In this document: positions 33,002 through 40,838 of the stretch, one piece after another
Layout: every line of letters starts with the position of its first letter
How positions within the stretch are numbered: the stretch's first letter is position 1
From: Pseudomonas sp. MWU13-2100
GTDB taxonomy: Bacteria; Pseudomonadota; Gammaproteobacteria; Pseudomonadales; Pseudomonadaceae
Length of the DNA: 64,000 nucleotides
Direction: 5' to 3'
Assembly: GCF_023242365.1 (NCBI RefSeq)
Contig: NZ_JALLIX010000015.1
Coordinates: 62,001-126,000 of the forward strand
Translations under genes and position numbers: made by a program
The notes under the pieces: model-generated
The model's input: only the letters and a program-made list of their open reading frames with translations
Databases searched by the model: none
Told to the model about the DNA's origin: nothing

Positions 33002-34144
33002 ATGCCCAACTTCGCTGAACTCTTGCAACAGGGCGGTTCACACGCCTGGCTGTACTTCCCGAGCGCTATCCTGCTCGGCGCCCTGCATGGCCTGGAACCC
33101 GGTCATTCGAAAACCATGATGGCGGCGTTTATCGTGGCAATTCGTGGCTCGGTCAAACAGGCCGTATTGCTGGGCCTGGCCGCGACGCTGTCGCACACCG
33201 CGGTGGTGTGGTTGGTGGCCATCGGCGGCATGTACCTGGGCAAGGGGCTGGACGCCCAGACCACCGAGCCTTACTTCCAGCTCGCGTCCTCGGCGCTGAT
33301 TATTCTGATTGCACTCTGGATGCTCTGGCGCACCTGGCGTGGCGAGCAGATGTTCAAGTTCGAGCAAGGCGATGATCACCACCATGGCGAGCATGATCAT
33401 GCTCATGACCATCATGATGAAACGCAGCGGATCGATACCGGCCACGGCCGCGTCGAGCTGTCGATTTTTGAACAGGGCATGCCGCCGCACTGGCGCATGA
33501 AGACGCTGAGTGGCCATGCCTGGTCGGCTGCGGATGTGCGCCTGACGACTACCCGTCCAGACGGCAGCACCCAGACCTTTGCATTCGTCGAGCGCGAAGG
33601 GTTCCTGGAGTCGACGGTCGATATCCCGGAGCCGCATGAATTCAGCGCGCGCCTGAGTCTCGGGCATGCCGGGCATTCCCATGACTATGACCTGGAGTAC
33701 CAGGAGCATGATCACGGGCATGTGCATTCCGAGCTGGAAGGTCTGGAGCTGTCGATTGACGGCTATCAGGATGCCCATGAGCGGGCGCATGCCAATGATA
33801 TCCGCAAGCGCTTCACCAACCGCGAGGTCACCACCGGACAGGTCATCGTGTTCGGCCTGACCGGCGGCTTGATCCCTTGTCCGGCGGCCATCACCGTCTT
33901 GTTGCTGTGTCTTCAGGTCAAGGAAGTTGCGCTGGGTGGGATGCTGGTCCTGAGCTTCAGCATCGGCCTGGCGTTGACCCTGGTCACGGTGGGGGTCGCC
34001 GCGGCGATTGGCGCCCGGCAAGCCTCCAACCGTTGGCCTTGGCTGGGCAGCGTTGCGCGCCGGGCACCTTACCTGTCCAGCGTATTGATCATCGGTGTTG
34101 GCTTGTATGTGGGCATCCATGGCTGGATCGGCCTGAACGCCTGA
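33002..34144 (+). CDS. rcnA: RcnA-type nickel/cobalt efflux protein
   Basis: A 380-residue inner-membrane efflux protein of the NicO/RcnA family. HGLEPGHSKTMMAAFIVAIR is near the N-terminus and GLTGGLIPCPAAITVLLLCL near the C-terminus. Two hydrophobic halves of about three helices each flank a long hydrophilic middle section rich in histidine and aspartate (about residues 119-145 and 220-240), far longer than in E. coli RcnA, which probably collects metal. Co-transcribed with the repressor gene. Confidence 0.88.
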   Translation: MPNFAELLQQGGSHAWLYFPSAILLGALHGLEPGHSKTMMAAFIVAIRGSVKQAVLLGLAATLSHTAVVWLVAIGGMYLGKGLDAQTTEPYFQLASSALIILIALWMLWRTWRGEQMFKFEQGDDHHHGEHDHAHDHHDETQRIDTGHGRVELSIFEQGMPPHWRMKTLSGHAWSAADVRLTTTRPDGSTQTFAFVEREGFLESTVDIPEPHEFSARLSLGHAGHSHDYDLEYQEHDHGHVHSELEGLELSIDGYQDAHERAHANDIRKRFTNREVTTGQVIVFGLTGGLIPCPAAITVLLLCLQVKEVALGGMLVLSFSIGLALTLVTVGVAAAIGARQASNRWPWLGSVARRAPYLSSVLIIGVGLYVGIHGWIGLNA

Positions 34145-34176
34145 GTGTCTGGACTCAGCCGTCAGGTTGCGCGGCT

Positions 34177-34203
34177 CGTGGCGGCAGCCGCTGCCGCCAC
34201 GTT
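34177..34203. terminator. Long perfect GC palindrome between convergent genes
   Basis: CGTGGCGGCAGC-C-GCTGCCGCCACG: 12-nt perfect arms around one base, able to form a very stable hairpin. It sits between the convergent rcnA and DUF411 genes, so a bidirectional terminator is likely, although no real T-run follows on either strand. Confidence 0.5.
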
Positions 34204-34230
34204 ACTGCCCAAGCCCTCTGAAGCCATGGG

Positions 34231-34671
34231 TCAATTGCCAGGATACTCGGCGATTACCTGATCGGCGCCTGCTTGAGTCAGGCCTATCACTTGATACGGC
34301 TGCCGGGTTGGGCCGCCATCCATTCCGGGCGAACCCATGGGCATGCCAGGCACCGCGATTCCGACGAGGTCGGGATGGTTCTTCAAGTCGCGGATCTGCG
34401 CGGCGGGCACATGCCCTTCGACGAATTTACCGTCGATCACGGCGGTGTGGCAGGAAGCCAGGCGCGGTGCAACGCCAAGTCGCTGTTTGACTTCGCTCAT
34501 ATTCGGTTCGACATGGTCGCGAACGCTGAAGCCATTGCTCTCAAGATGCTTGATCCAGGACTTGCAGCAGCCGCAGTTCGGGTCGCGGTAGACGTCGATG
34601 ACTTCAGCGGCCTGTGCCACTCCGGTCATCAGCAAGGTCGTGAGCATCGCGATGCGCAATCTGGTGTTCAT
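34231..34671 (-). CDS. DUF411 metal-binding protein
   Basis: A 146-residue exported protein: signal peptide (about 1-21, ending VAQA), then YRDPNCGCCKSWIKHLESNG with C33, C35 and C36, and the rest of the DUF411 domain (CHTAVIDGKFVEGHVPAAQI, VPGMPMGSPGM). DUF411 proteins accompany copper- and heavy-metal-resistance genes and are thought to be periplasmic metal binders. The CueR-type operator 90-110 nt upstream supports copper induction. The start at 34671 follows GGGAG. Confidence 0.82.
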   Translation of the reverse strand: MNTRLRIAMLTTLLMTGVAQAAEVIDVYRDPNCGCCKSWIKHLESNGFSVRDHVEPNMSEVKQRLGVAPRLASCHTAVIDGKFVEGHVPAAQIRDLKNHPDLVGIAVPGMPMGSPGMDGGPTRQPYQVIGLTQAGADQVIAEYPGN

Positions 34672-34756
34672 GGGTGTTCTCCCGTTCAAAAACAGCACTT
34701 GCCGATAGCCGCGATCATCAGCCCGCGGCTTTCCTGTGGCCCGGCTTCATCCTCGG

Positions 34757-34779
34757 CCTTGCCATGATGGTAAGGTCAA
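34757..34779 (-). promoter_or_regulatory. CueR-type copper-responsive promoter/operator
   Basis: On the minus strand TTGACCTTACCATCATGGCAAGG: a TTGACC -35 box followed by the CCTTACC-N6-GGCAAGG dyad typical of CueR/HmrR MerR-type activators, with a 19-nt spacer to a weak GAGGAT -10. It points at the DUF411 gene. No cueR gene is in the window, so the regulator must be elsewhere. Confidence 0.75.
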
Positions 34780-34829
34780 GCAGACGTCCATGTCTCAAGT
34801 CATCGAAACGCGGCGCATCTACATCACTA

Positions 34830-35231
34830 TTACCAAGCTCTCCTGCCCATGGGCATTGCCATCATGCTTGACTGTTGATCCATCATCTTCATCATCATGT
34901 TCATCATTCCCAGGCTGTTATTGTTGCCGGGCACGCCAGTGCCATTACAGTTTTGCTGCAACATGCCCATGCTGTCTCTCATTGTCTTTATGTTTTCCTG
35001 CATGGCGGCCCTTCGCTCGACAGGGGTCTTGGCGGCGGCCATTTTATCGTACGCCGCCTGCATCTTTTGCATTTGCTCGGTCATGGCCTTGTTCTGCATG
35101 GGCGTGGCTGTTTCGCTGGTTTGAGCCGGTGCGGTCGGTGTCTGCTCCGCTTGAGGCGCATCGGCGGCCGAGGCCAGGAGTGGGCTGCTTACGAGCAGGG
35201 CGGCGAGGATCAGTTTCAGTGAGGTGGACAT
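34830..35231 (-). CDS. Small exported methionine-rich protein, function unknown
   Basis: A 133-residue predicted periplasmic protein: signal peptide (MSTSLKLILAALLVSSPLLA, cleavage near ASA), a Pro/Thr/Ala linker, a helical segment (MTEQMQKMQAAYDKMAAAKT) and a C-terminus dense in methionine (NSLGMMNMMMKMMDQQSSMM). Clustered methionines suggest copper(I) or silver binding, and the neighbours fit. Not recognised as a named family. GGAG lies about 9 nt upstream of the chosen start. Confidence 0.7.
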   Translation of the reverse strand: MSTSLKLILAALLVSSPLLASAADAPQAEQTPTAPAQTSETATPMQNKAMTEQMQKMQAAYDKMAAAKTPVERRAAMQENIKTMRDSMGMLQQNCNGTGVPGNNNSLGMMNMMMKMMDQQSSMMAMPMGRRAW

Positions 35232-35331
35232 GGCAATCTCCAAAGGTTAAGGACAACGCAGGTAATAGCGGGCGGCGCCTGGTTGGCGCAGTCGATCAGA
35301 GCGGCCGGAATTCGGCGCGCCGAAGGTTGGT

Positions 35332-35727
35332 TCAATCGTTGAGGCGGACGAAAATCAGGCGGGCAGGCGGCCTGGCTGGAGCAAGGCGCCGTAATACGAG
35401 AAAGGGAAAAGCCGACAACGTGGCGGGGGACCGCATCAGCAACGCCGGGATCAGCAGCAGCAACGTCCAACTGAACAGGTCAAACGCTTGAAGATGTGAC
35501 GAAAGACTCAGCGTGATCGCCGTATCGGCGCAGTGTTGAAGGCAACCGAGGGTATGTGCGTCGTGGCTATCGCCATCTGACACTGTGTCGAGCGACACAT
35601 GGGGTGTCGCCGGATTGTGCTCGGGAAGTGCCAGGCAGCCCTGGGTCGCGGCCAGGCCAAACGCCAATACCCACAGCACGATGGCCAGGCGTATGAACCT
35701 TGGCTGACGATGGCGAAACCAGTACAT
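35332..35727 (-). CDS. Small membrane protein of a copper-type gene cluster (DUF2946-like)
   Basis: A 131-residue protein with an N-terminal hydrophobic segment (about 12-30), a His/Cys-containing periplasmic stretch (HDAHTLGCLQHCADT) and a second hydrophobic segment (WTLLLLIPALLM). The layout recalls DUF2946-type proteins found beside copper genes; I do not assign a function. A perfect Anr/Dnr box lies 67 nt upstream of its start and a TGTAGTTT/AAACTACA hairpin lies between (35755-35774). Confidence 0.5.
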   Translation of the reverse strand: MYWFRHRQPRFIRLAIVLWVLAFGLAATQGCLALPEHNPATPHVSLDTVSDGDSHDAHTLGCLQHCADTAITLSLSSHLQAFDLFSWTLLLLIPALLMRSPATLSAFPFLVLRRLAPARPPARLIFVRLND

Positions 35728-35793
35728 GACGCTTCCCCGGAATGGGTGACGGGTTGTAGTTTTTTCAAACTACAGAACCTGGAAGTGTCGCGA

Positions 35794-35807
35794 TTGATCT
35801 ACATCAA
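35794..35807 (-). promoter_or_regulatory. Perfect Anr/Dnr (FNR-type) box
   Basis: TTGATCTACATCAA, an exact TTGAT-N4-ATCAA, 67-80 nt upstream of the 131-residue membrane protein gene. It predicts expression of the gene under low oxygen or nitric oxide. It also lies just past the end of the DUF2157 operon, which reads the same way. Confidence 0.65.
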
Positions 35808-35831
35808 AGTATGCCGCCAGGCGACTCTGCT

Positions 35832-36860
35832 TCAAACGTCGGTAGCATTATCACGGCGTTCCCGTCGCTCGGACTCCAGCCAGATCACCAGCGCCAGCAG
35901 GCTGCCGCCGGCTATCAGCAGGCTCAGCAGCCAACCCAGGGTCTCGGCGATCTGGGTGAAGAACAGGGTGTAGAGCTGGATGATGAAGAAGGTCGAGCCA
36001 TAGCCCACCAGCATGCCGAAACGCAAACGGATCCCCAGCGCCAGAATCCCCAGGCTGACCAGCCCCCAGAGCAGGTTATACCTTACCAGCTCGCCAGCAT
36101 CGGCCAGGTGCCAGGGGTCGTCGATCAGCTCGTAGCTGCCAAACAGCGACAGCAGCCACAGCGACATTTCGGCGACAAACAGACCGCAGGAAATCCACAC
36201 TTTGGCAAAGCCGTTGTAACGCCGCAGCAAGCTGGCCTCGCCGTGCAAATGCAGCGCGCCCGCGCCGATCAACACGACCGCGGCGCCGAGAAAACGTAGC
36301 GGGTAGTTCATGCCGAACCAGTAGGCGCCCCAGCCGGACTGATAGCCGCTGCGACCGCCAAACCAGACAAAGAACAGCACGCTGCACAATGTCAGCAGCA
36401 AGACGTTGTTCAGGACATAGCTGAGCACCAGCAGTATCAGCAGATCGACCAGCAGCAACGCCGGCCAGTTGCCCGAGCCATCCGAATAGATCATGCCCAG
36501 CACAACGCTGGTACCGATCAAGGCAAAGCCGCCAAGCAACTCCAGCGTGCCGCCAAGCAGTTTCAGTTGCCTGCCGATCAGCCAGCGGCCGCCGATAAAC
36601 AACCCCAGCGTTACCAGCGTCAGGCTGACGGCCAGTTTCGGCAGGCTGAACTCCAGGTGTTCGCGCAGAAACAGCAGCAGCCCCGCCGCCAGGCTGATCG
36701 CGCCAAAGGTCAGGAACCAGCGGCCCAGCGAGCGCCAGTCCCAGCGCGTCAATACATAACGCTCGCCGATCCGTGCGTGCTGGTCGATGTCGATCTGACC
36801 GTCTCGCAGCCATTGATCCAGTGCGTTGTGCACCTGTTGATTACGCTGATCCGGGCTCAT
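35832..36860 (-). CDS. DUF2157 membrane protein, second of a tandem pair
   Basis: A 342-residue protein: a soluble N-terminus (LDQWLRDGQIDIDQHARIGE) typical of DUF2157, followed by about nine to ten hydrophobic segments, several ending in leucine-rich stretches, and a charged tail (WLESERRERRDNATDV). Its ATG overlaps the stop of the upstream paralogue (ATGA). Function unknown for the family. Confidence 0.75.
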   Translation of the reverse strand: MSPDQRNQQVHNALDQWLRDGQIDIDQHARIGERYVLTRWDWRSLGRWFLTFGAISLAAGLLLFLREHLEFSLPKLAVSLTLVTLGLFIGGRWLIGRQLKLLGGTLELLGGFALIGTSVVLGMIYSDGSGNWPALLLVDLLILLVLSYVLNNVLLLTLCSVLFFVWFGGRSGYQSGWGAYWFGMNYPLRFLGAAVVLIGAGALHLHGEASLLRRYNGFAKVWISCGLFVAEMSLWLLSLFGSYELIDDPWHLADAGELVRYNLLWGLVSLGILALGIRLRFGMLVGYGSTFFIIQLYTLFFTQIAETLGWLLSLLIAGGSLLALVIWLESERRERRDNATDV

Positions 36861-37846
36861 TGTGCTGCTCCCTTGGCGCGCAGGGCCATACGCTCGAACG
36901 ACCAGCCGAGTAACAGGCCGATGAGCCCGGCCAGCGCGAAAAACGTTGCGATACCCAGGCGGTCCCAGGAGTACTCATAAAAGCGCGTGTACAGGTCGAT
37001 GCCCAGGAACACCACGGCGAAACCGGTGAAGCTCGGATGCTTGAAGCGCGCGCCGACCACCAGTTGCCCGATGGCCGCCAGGGTAAACAGCACGGTCCAG
37101 ATACGCGGGTCGCGGCTCCAATCATCCAGGCTGAGAAACCAGAGCGAGCAATTGAGGTAGAGCAGCCCGAAGATCACATACAGCCGGCCAAACCCGCAGA
37201 AGCGGCGCAATTGGCGCTCCTCGGCCAGCTGGTGGCCTAAACCCAATACCGCCGCCAGCGCGGCAATGACCGCCATCGAACGTGGGTCCTGGATGTTGAA
37301 AAAATAGCCGCCGTGCCCGACGTACCGGCCCCAGGCCCCGAGCCCGTGGAATGCGCACAGCAGGCCGAGGAGAAGCGGCCAACGCAAACGATAACGGTAG
37401 GCGGTGAGAACGCTCAGCAGCGCGGTGACCAACAGCGCCAACGGCACACTGCCAAGCTCGCCCTCGTAATTATTTGAGGAACCCAGCAACAGACTGGCGC
37501 CGATCAGGATCAGGCCGATGGTCAGGAGCGCCACACCGGTGACCGGCGTCCGTTGGGCCGGATCGCGGGCCATGCGCACACCGAACCACCACAAGCCGGC
37601 CCCAGCGCAGAAAAACAGCACGGCGCTGACCATCACCGACTGGCTGAACAGGCTCAGCCCCCCCAGCACCGCCATGCCGATCAGCAGGACCGCACCGATT
37701 CCCAGCCATTGCAGCACGCTGGACAACAGTTGGCCCGGTTGCTCGTACGGTGCGCTCAGGCGCTTGCGGGCTTCGGCATCGATCAGGCCACGGTGATGCC
37801 AGTCGGCGATTTCGTGAACCAGCAGCTGCTTTGTGGTTTTTCTCAT
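36857..37846 (-). CDS. DUF2157 membrane protein, first of a tandem pair
   Basis: A 329-residue paralogue of the next gene: the same DUF2157 N-terminal domain (LVHEIADWHHRGLIDAEARK) and a multi-helix membrane part with matching placement of segments (RLYVIFGLLYLNCSLWFLSL; GLIGLLLGWSFERMALRAKG). The start at 37846 was chosen because the domain begins there. Overlap with the downstream gene suggests the two are made together and may pair in the membrane. Confidence 0.75.
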   Translation of the reverse strand: MRKTTKQLLVHEIADWHHRGLIDAEARKRLSAPYEQPGQLLSSVLQWLGIGAVLLIGMAVLGGLSLFSQSVMVSAVLFFCAGAGLWWFGVRMARDPAQRTPVTGVALLTIGLILIGASLLLGSSNNYEGELGSVPLALLVTALLSVLTAYRYRLRWPLLLGLLCAFHGLGAWGRYVGHGGYFFNIQDPRSMAVIAALAAVLGLGHQLAEERQLRRFCGFGRLYVIFGLLYLNCSLWFLSLDDWSRDPRIWTVLFTLAAIGQLVVGARFKHPSFTGFAVVFLGIDLYTRFYEYSWDRLGIATFFALAGLIGLLLGWSFERMALRAKGAAQ

Positions 37847-37992
37847 GGTGTCCAGCGATCCGTGTTGTGAAAAATCCGATGACCTACAGAACATTAGTGT
37901 CATTCTCAACACGCGGCGTCACATTTTGAAAACCGAAGTCTGCTCAGGCTTCGCACAGCTGCGGGCGGCGGCCTTTGCGCCGCACGACAGGA

Positions 37993-38964
37993 TCAGCCTT
38001 GCACATGGCACCTGACCCGCTGCACCTCCTCTCCCAGCAAGGCCTGGGGTTTCTCGCAGCCGCTCGTGCACAGGCTGCAGCGTTCACGAAAGAAACAGCC
38101 CTCTGGAAGGCGCCGGTTCCCCGGCAGTTCGGTCGGCGCCGCCACCTGTTCCGCATGCAGGGGCACGCCGAGGCGCGGCACCGCTTCGAGCAGCAGGCGG
38201 GTGTAAGGGTGACGTGGCTGTTCGAGCACCTTGACGGCGCTGCCCAGTTCGACGATCTGCCCCAGGTACATCACCGCCACCCGGTCGGCCATATGCCGCA
38301 CGACCGAGACGTTATGGGAGATCAGGATGTAGGTCAGGTTGCGCGCGCGTTGCAGCTCCGCCAGCAGGTTGAGGATTTGCGCCTGCACCGAGATGTCCAG
38401 CGCCGAGGTCGGTTCGTCGAGGACAATGATGTCCGGGTCGGACGACAGCGCGCGGGCAATCGCGATGCGCTGGCGCTGGCCACCGGAAAACTGATGGGGG
38501 AAGCGGTCCAGATACTCCGGGCGTATGCCGACCTGGGCCGCGACCCTGGCCGCGATCTCGCGCATCTGTGCCCGCGGCGCATGCCCCCGGGCGTACAGTG
38601 GCTCGGTGATGATCCTCCAGATCGGCAGGCGTGGATCAAGCGAGGATTGCGGGTCCTGGAACACAATCTGCACATTGCTGCTGGCCTGGCCATCGGGGCG
38701 CGCGGCCCAGCTCAGCGCGCCGCTGCTCGGTGCCAGCAAGCCCATCAACAGCTGCGCCAGGGTGCTTTTGCCGCAACCCGACTCACCGACGATACCCAGG
38801 GTTTCGCCGGCCCTGACCTGCAGGTCGATGCCGTTCAGCGCATGGGCGTAACCCCGTGGCCGGCCCAGCCAGTCATTGCTCACCGGGAACCGGACGCGCA
38901 CATCCTCCAGTCGCAGAATCTCGGGCGCCATGTCGGTCTTGGCGCCAATCACAGCACTGTTCAT
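37993..38964 (-). CDS. Dipeptide ABC transporter ATPase, DppF/DdpF type
   Basis: A 323-residue ATPase of the Opp/Dpp class: Walker A IVGESGCGKSTLA, signature FSGGQRQRIAIARAL, Walker B IIVLDEPTSALD, switch ISHNVSVVRHMAD, and the C-terminal oligopeptide-binding extension with a cysteine pattern (CFFRERCSLCTSGC). The start at 38964 shares one base with the stop of the DppD-type gene. Last gene of the importer operon. Confidence 0.92.
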   Translation of the reverse strand: MNSAVIGAKTDMAPEILRLEDVRVRFPVSNDWLGRPRGYAHALNGIDLQVRAGETLGIVGESGCGKSTLAQLLMGLLAPSSGALSWAARPDGQASSNVQIVFQDPQSSLDPRLPIWRIITEPLYARGHAPRAQMREIAARVAAQVGIRPEYLDRFPHQFSGGQRQRIAIARALSSDPDIIVLDEPTSALDISVQAQILNLLAELQRARNLTYILISHNVSVVRHMADRVAVMYLGQIVELGSAVKVLEQPRHPYTRLLLEAVPRLGVPLHAEQVAAPTELPGNRRLPEGCFFRERCSLCTSGCEKPQALLGEEVQRVRCHVQG

Positions 38965-39959
38965 CACGAAAGCTCCTTGACCGGTAACCAGCACGCGCTT
39001 TTACGCTGCTCATTACCGTTGATGGGGTTGAGGCTCGGGCGCTGGGCGCAAATCGGCATGCAGTGCGAGCAGCGTTCCGCGAAGGTGCAGCCCAGGGGCA
39101 GGGCGGCCAGGTTTGGCACTTGCCCGGGGATGGTCATCAACGGTTGGCCCGGTTCGACCATTTCGGGCAGGCCGCTGAGCAATCCCTGGGTGTAAGGGTG
39201 CTGCGGATTAGCCATCACCTCGGCGGTACAACCCTGCTCGACCACGGCCCCGGTGTACATGACGTAAACCCGATCGCAGAACTGCGAGACCAGGGCCATG
39301 TCGTGGGTGATCAGCAAAATGGCGGTGCCTTTCTGCCGGGCCTTTTCCCGCAGCAGCAACAGCACCTGGCGTTGCACGGTGACGTCGAGGGCGGTGGTCG
39401 GTTCGTCGGCAATCAGTAGCTGTGGTTCGCAGGAGAACGCCAGCGCGATCATCACCCGCTGGCGCATGCCGCCGGACAGTTCGAACGGATAGCTGTCCAG
39501 GACTTGTTCGGGGCTGGCGATATGCATGTCGTGCAGCAGCGCAATGGCTCTGATACGGGCCTCGGTCGCGCTGATTTTCTGGTGATGGATGATCACGTCG
39601 AGCATTTGCCGGCCGATGCGCCGGGTCGGGTTCAGGGCGGTCATCGGTTCCTGGAAAATCATCGCCGCATCGCGGCCGCGGATCTGCAGCAGCTCCTTCT
39701 CGGAGGCCGCCAGCATGTCGCGATCGAGCATCCGCAGGCTGCCGGCGGTGATGCGATAGCTGCGTTCGGGCAACAGGCGCATGCTCAGCATCGCGGTGAC
39801 CGACTTGCCCGAGCCGGACTCGCCGACCACGCCGACGATCTCGCCGGGATTGACCTGCAGCGAGACGCCGTTCAAGGCCTTGACGTTGTTCTTGTAGGCC
39901 GGGAATTCCAGGCTCAGGTTGTCGATGGTCAATACAGGTGTGGAGGTCGGCATGCTCAT
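38964..39959 (-). CDS. Dipeptide ABC transporter ATPase, DppD/DdpD type
   Basis: A 331-residue partner ATPase: Walker A VVGESGSGKSVTA, signature LSGGMRQRVMIALA, Walker B LLIADEPTTALD, ITHDMALVSQFCD, and the C-terminal cysteine-containing extension (CTFAERCSHCMPIC). The start at 39959 overlaps the permease stop by ATGA; the longer frame to 40064 is rejected. Confidence 0.92.
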   Translation of the reverse strand: MSMPTSTPVLTIDNLSLEFPAYKNNVKALNGVSLQVNPGEIVGVVGESGSGKSVTAMLSMRLLPERSYRITAGSLRMLDRDMLAASEKELLQIRGRDAAMIFQEPMTALNPTRRIGRQMLDVIIHHQKISATEARIRAIALLHDMHIASPEQVLDSYPFELSGGMRQRVMIALAFSCEPQLLIADEPTTALDVTVQRQVLLLLREKARQKGTAILLITHDMALVSQFCDRVYVMYTGAVVEQGCTAEVMANPQHPYTQGLLSGLPEMVEPGQPLMTIPGQVPNLAALPLGCTFAERCSHCMPICAQRPSLNPINGNEQRKSACWLPVKELS

Positions 39960-40837
39960 TTCCCCTGTTGCCGTGGATCGAGCAGATCGCGCACGCCATC
40001 GCCCAGCAAGTTGAAGCCGGTGGCGGTGATCAGGATCGCCAGGCCGGGAAAGGTCGAATACCACCAGTTATCGAGGATGTAATTGCGTCCGGTGGCGACC
40101 ATCGCGCCCCATTCGGCGGTCGGCTGTTGCGCCCCCAGGCCGATAAAGCCCAGGGCCGAGGCCATGAGAATGGCGCTGCCGATATCCAGGCTCAGTTGCA
40201 CCAGCAACGGCGGCATGGCGTTGCGCGCCACATGCCAGTGGACCATGTGCCAGCGCCCGGCGCCGAAGGTCTGCGCGGCCTTGACGTAGCCCATCTGGCG
40301 GATGCTCAGGGCCTGGCCGCGGGCCAGTCGCACATAGGACGGAATCCGTACCAGGGTGATCGCCAGCATGGCGTTGAACAGGCTCGCGCCCAACGCGGCG
40401 GCCAGGGCCATGATCAGCACCAGGGACGGCACCGACAGCATGATGTCCATCAGGCGCATGATCAGCGCGTCGAAACGCCCGCCGATCACCCCGGAAAAAC
40501 AGCCGAGCAAACCGCCGATCAAACACGAGGCAAAGGCCACGAACAGGCCGACGCCCACCGATTGCCGGCTGCCGAACAGGACGCGGCTGAACAGGTCCCG
40601 GCCGACCTCATCGGTGCCGAACCAATGTTCGGCGGACGGCGGCATCAGGCGCGCGCCGAGGTCCAGGGCATTGGGGTCGTGGCTGGCCAGCCAGGGGGCG
40701 AAGAGCATGCACAGCAAGACGATAAAACTGATCGTGAGGCCGGCCATGGTCAGCGGGCTGCGGCGGATCTGATAGGCCAGGTAGGCGAGTTTTTCGCCCC
40801 AGCGCGGGCCGCGCGCGGCGGTCAGGGTCACGGACAT
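39956..40837 (-). CDS. Dipeptide ABC transporter permease, DppC/DdpC type
   Basis: A 293-residue inner-membrane permease with the OppC_N segment (LTMAGLTISFIVLLCMLFAP) and the DppC core (HWFGTDEVGRDLFSRVLFGS, ARNAMPPLLVQLSLDIGSAI). It ends inside the start of the DppD-type gene and begins 1 nt after the DppB-type gene. Confidence 0.92.
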   Translation of the reverse strand: MSVTLTAARGPRWGEKLAYLAYQIRRSPLTMAGLTISFIVLLCMLFAPWLASHDPNALDLGARLMPPSAEHWFGTDEVGRDLFSRVLFGSRQSVGVGLFVAFASCLIGGLLGCFSGVIGGRFDALIMRLMDIMLSVPSLVLIMALAAALGASLFNAMLAITLVRIPSYVRLARGQALSIRQMGYVKAAQTFGAGRWHMVHWHVARNAMPPLLVQLSLDIGSAILMASALGFIGLGAQQPTAEWGAMVATGRNYILDNWWYSTFPGLAILITATGFNLLGDGVRDLLDPRQQGK

Positions 40838-40838
40838 T

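Noticed and set aside
33362..33425. CAT/GAT-rich nucleotide repeat as a non-coding repeat element
   Set aside because: It is the in-frame coding sequence of the histidine/aspartate-rich part of RcnA.
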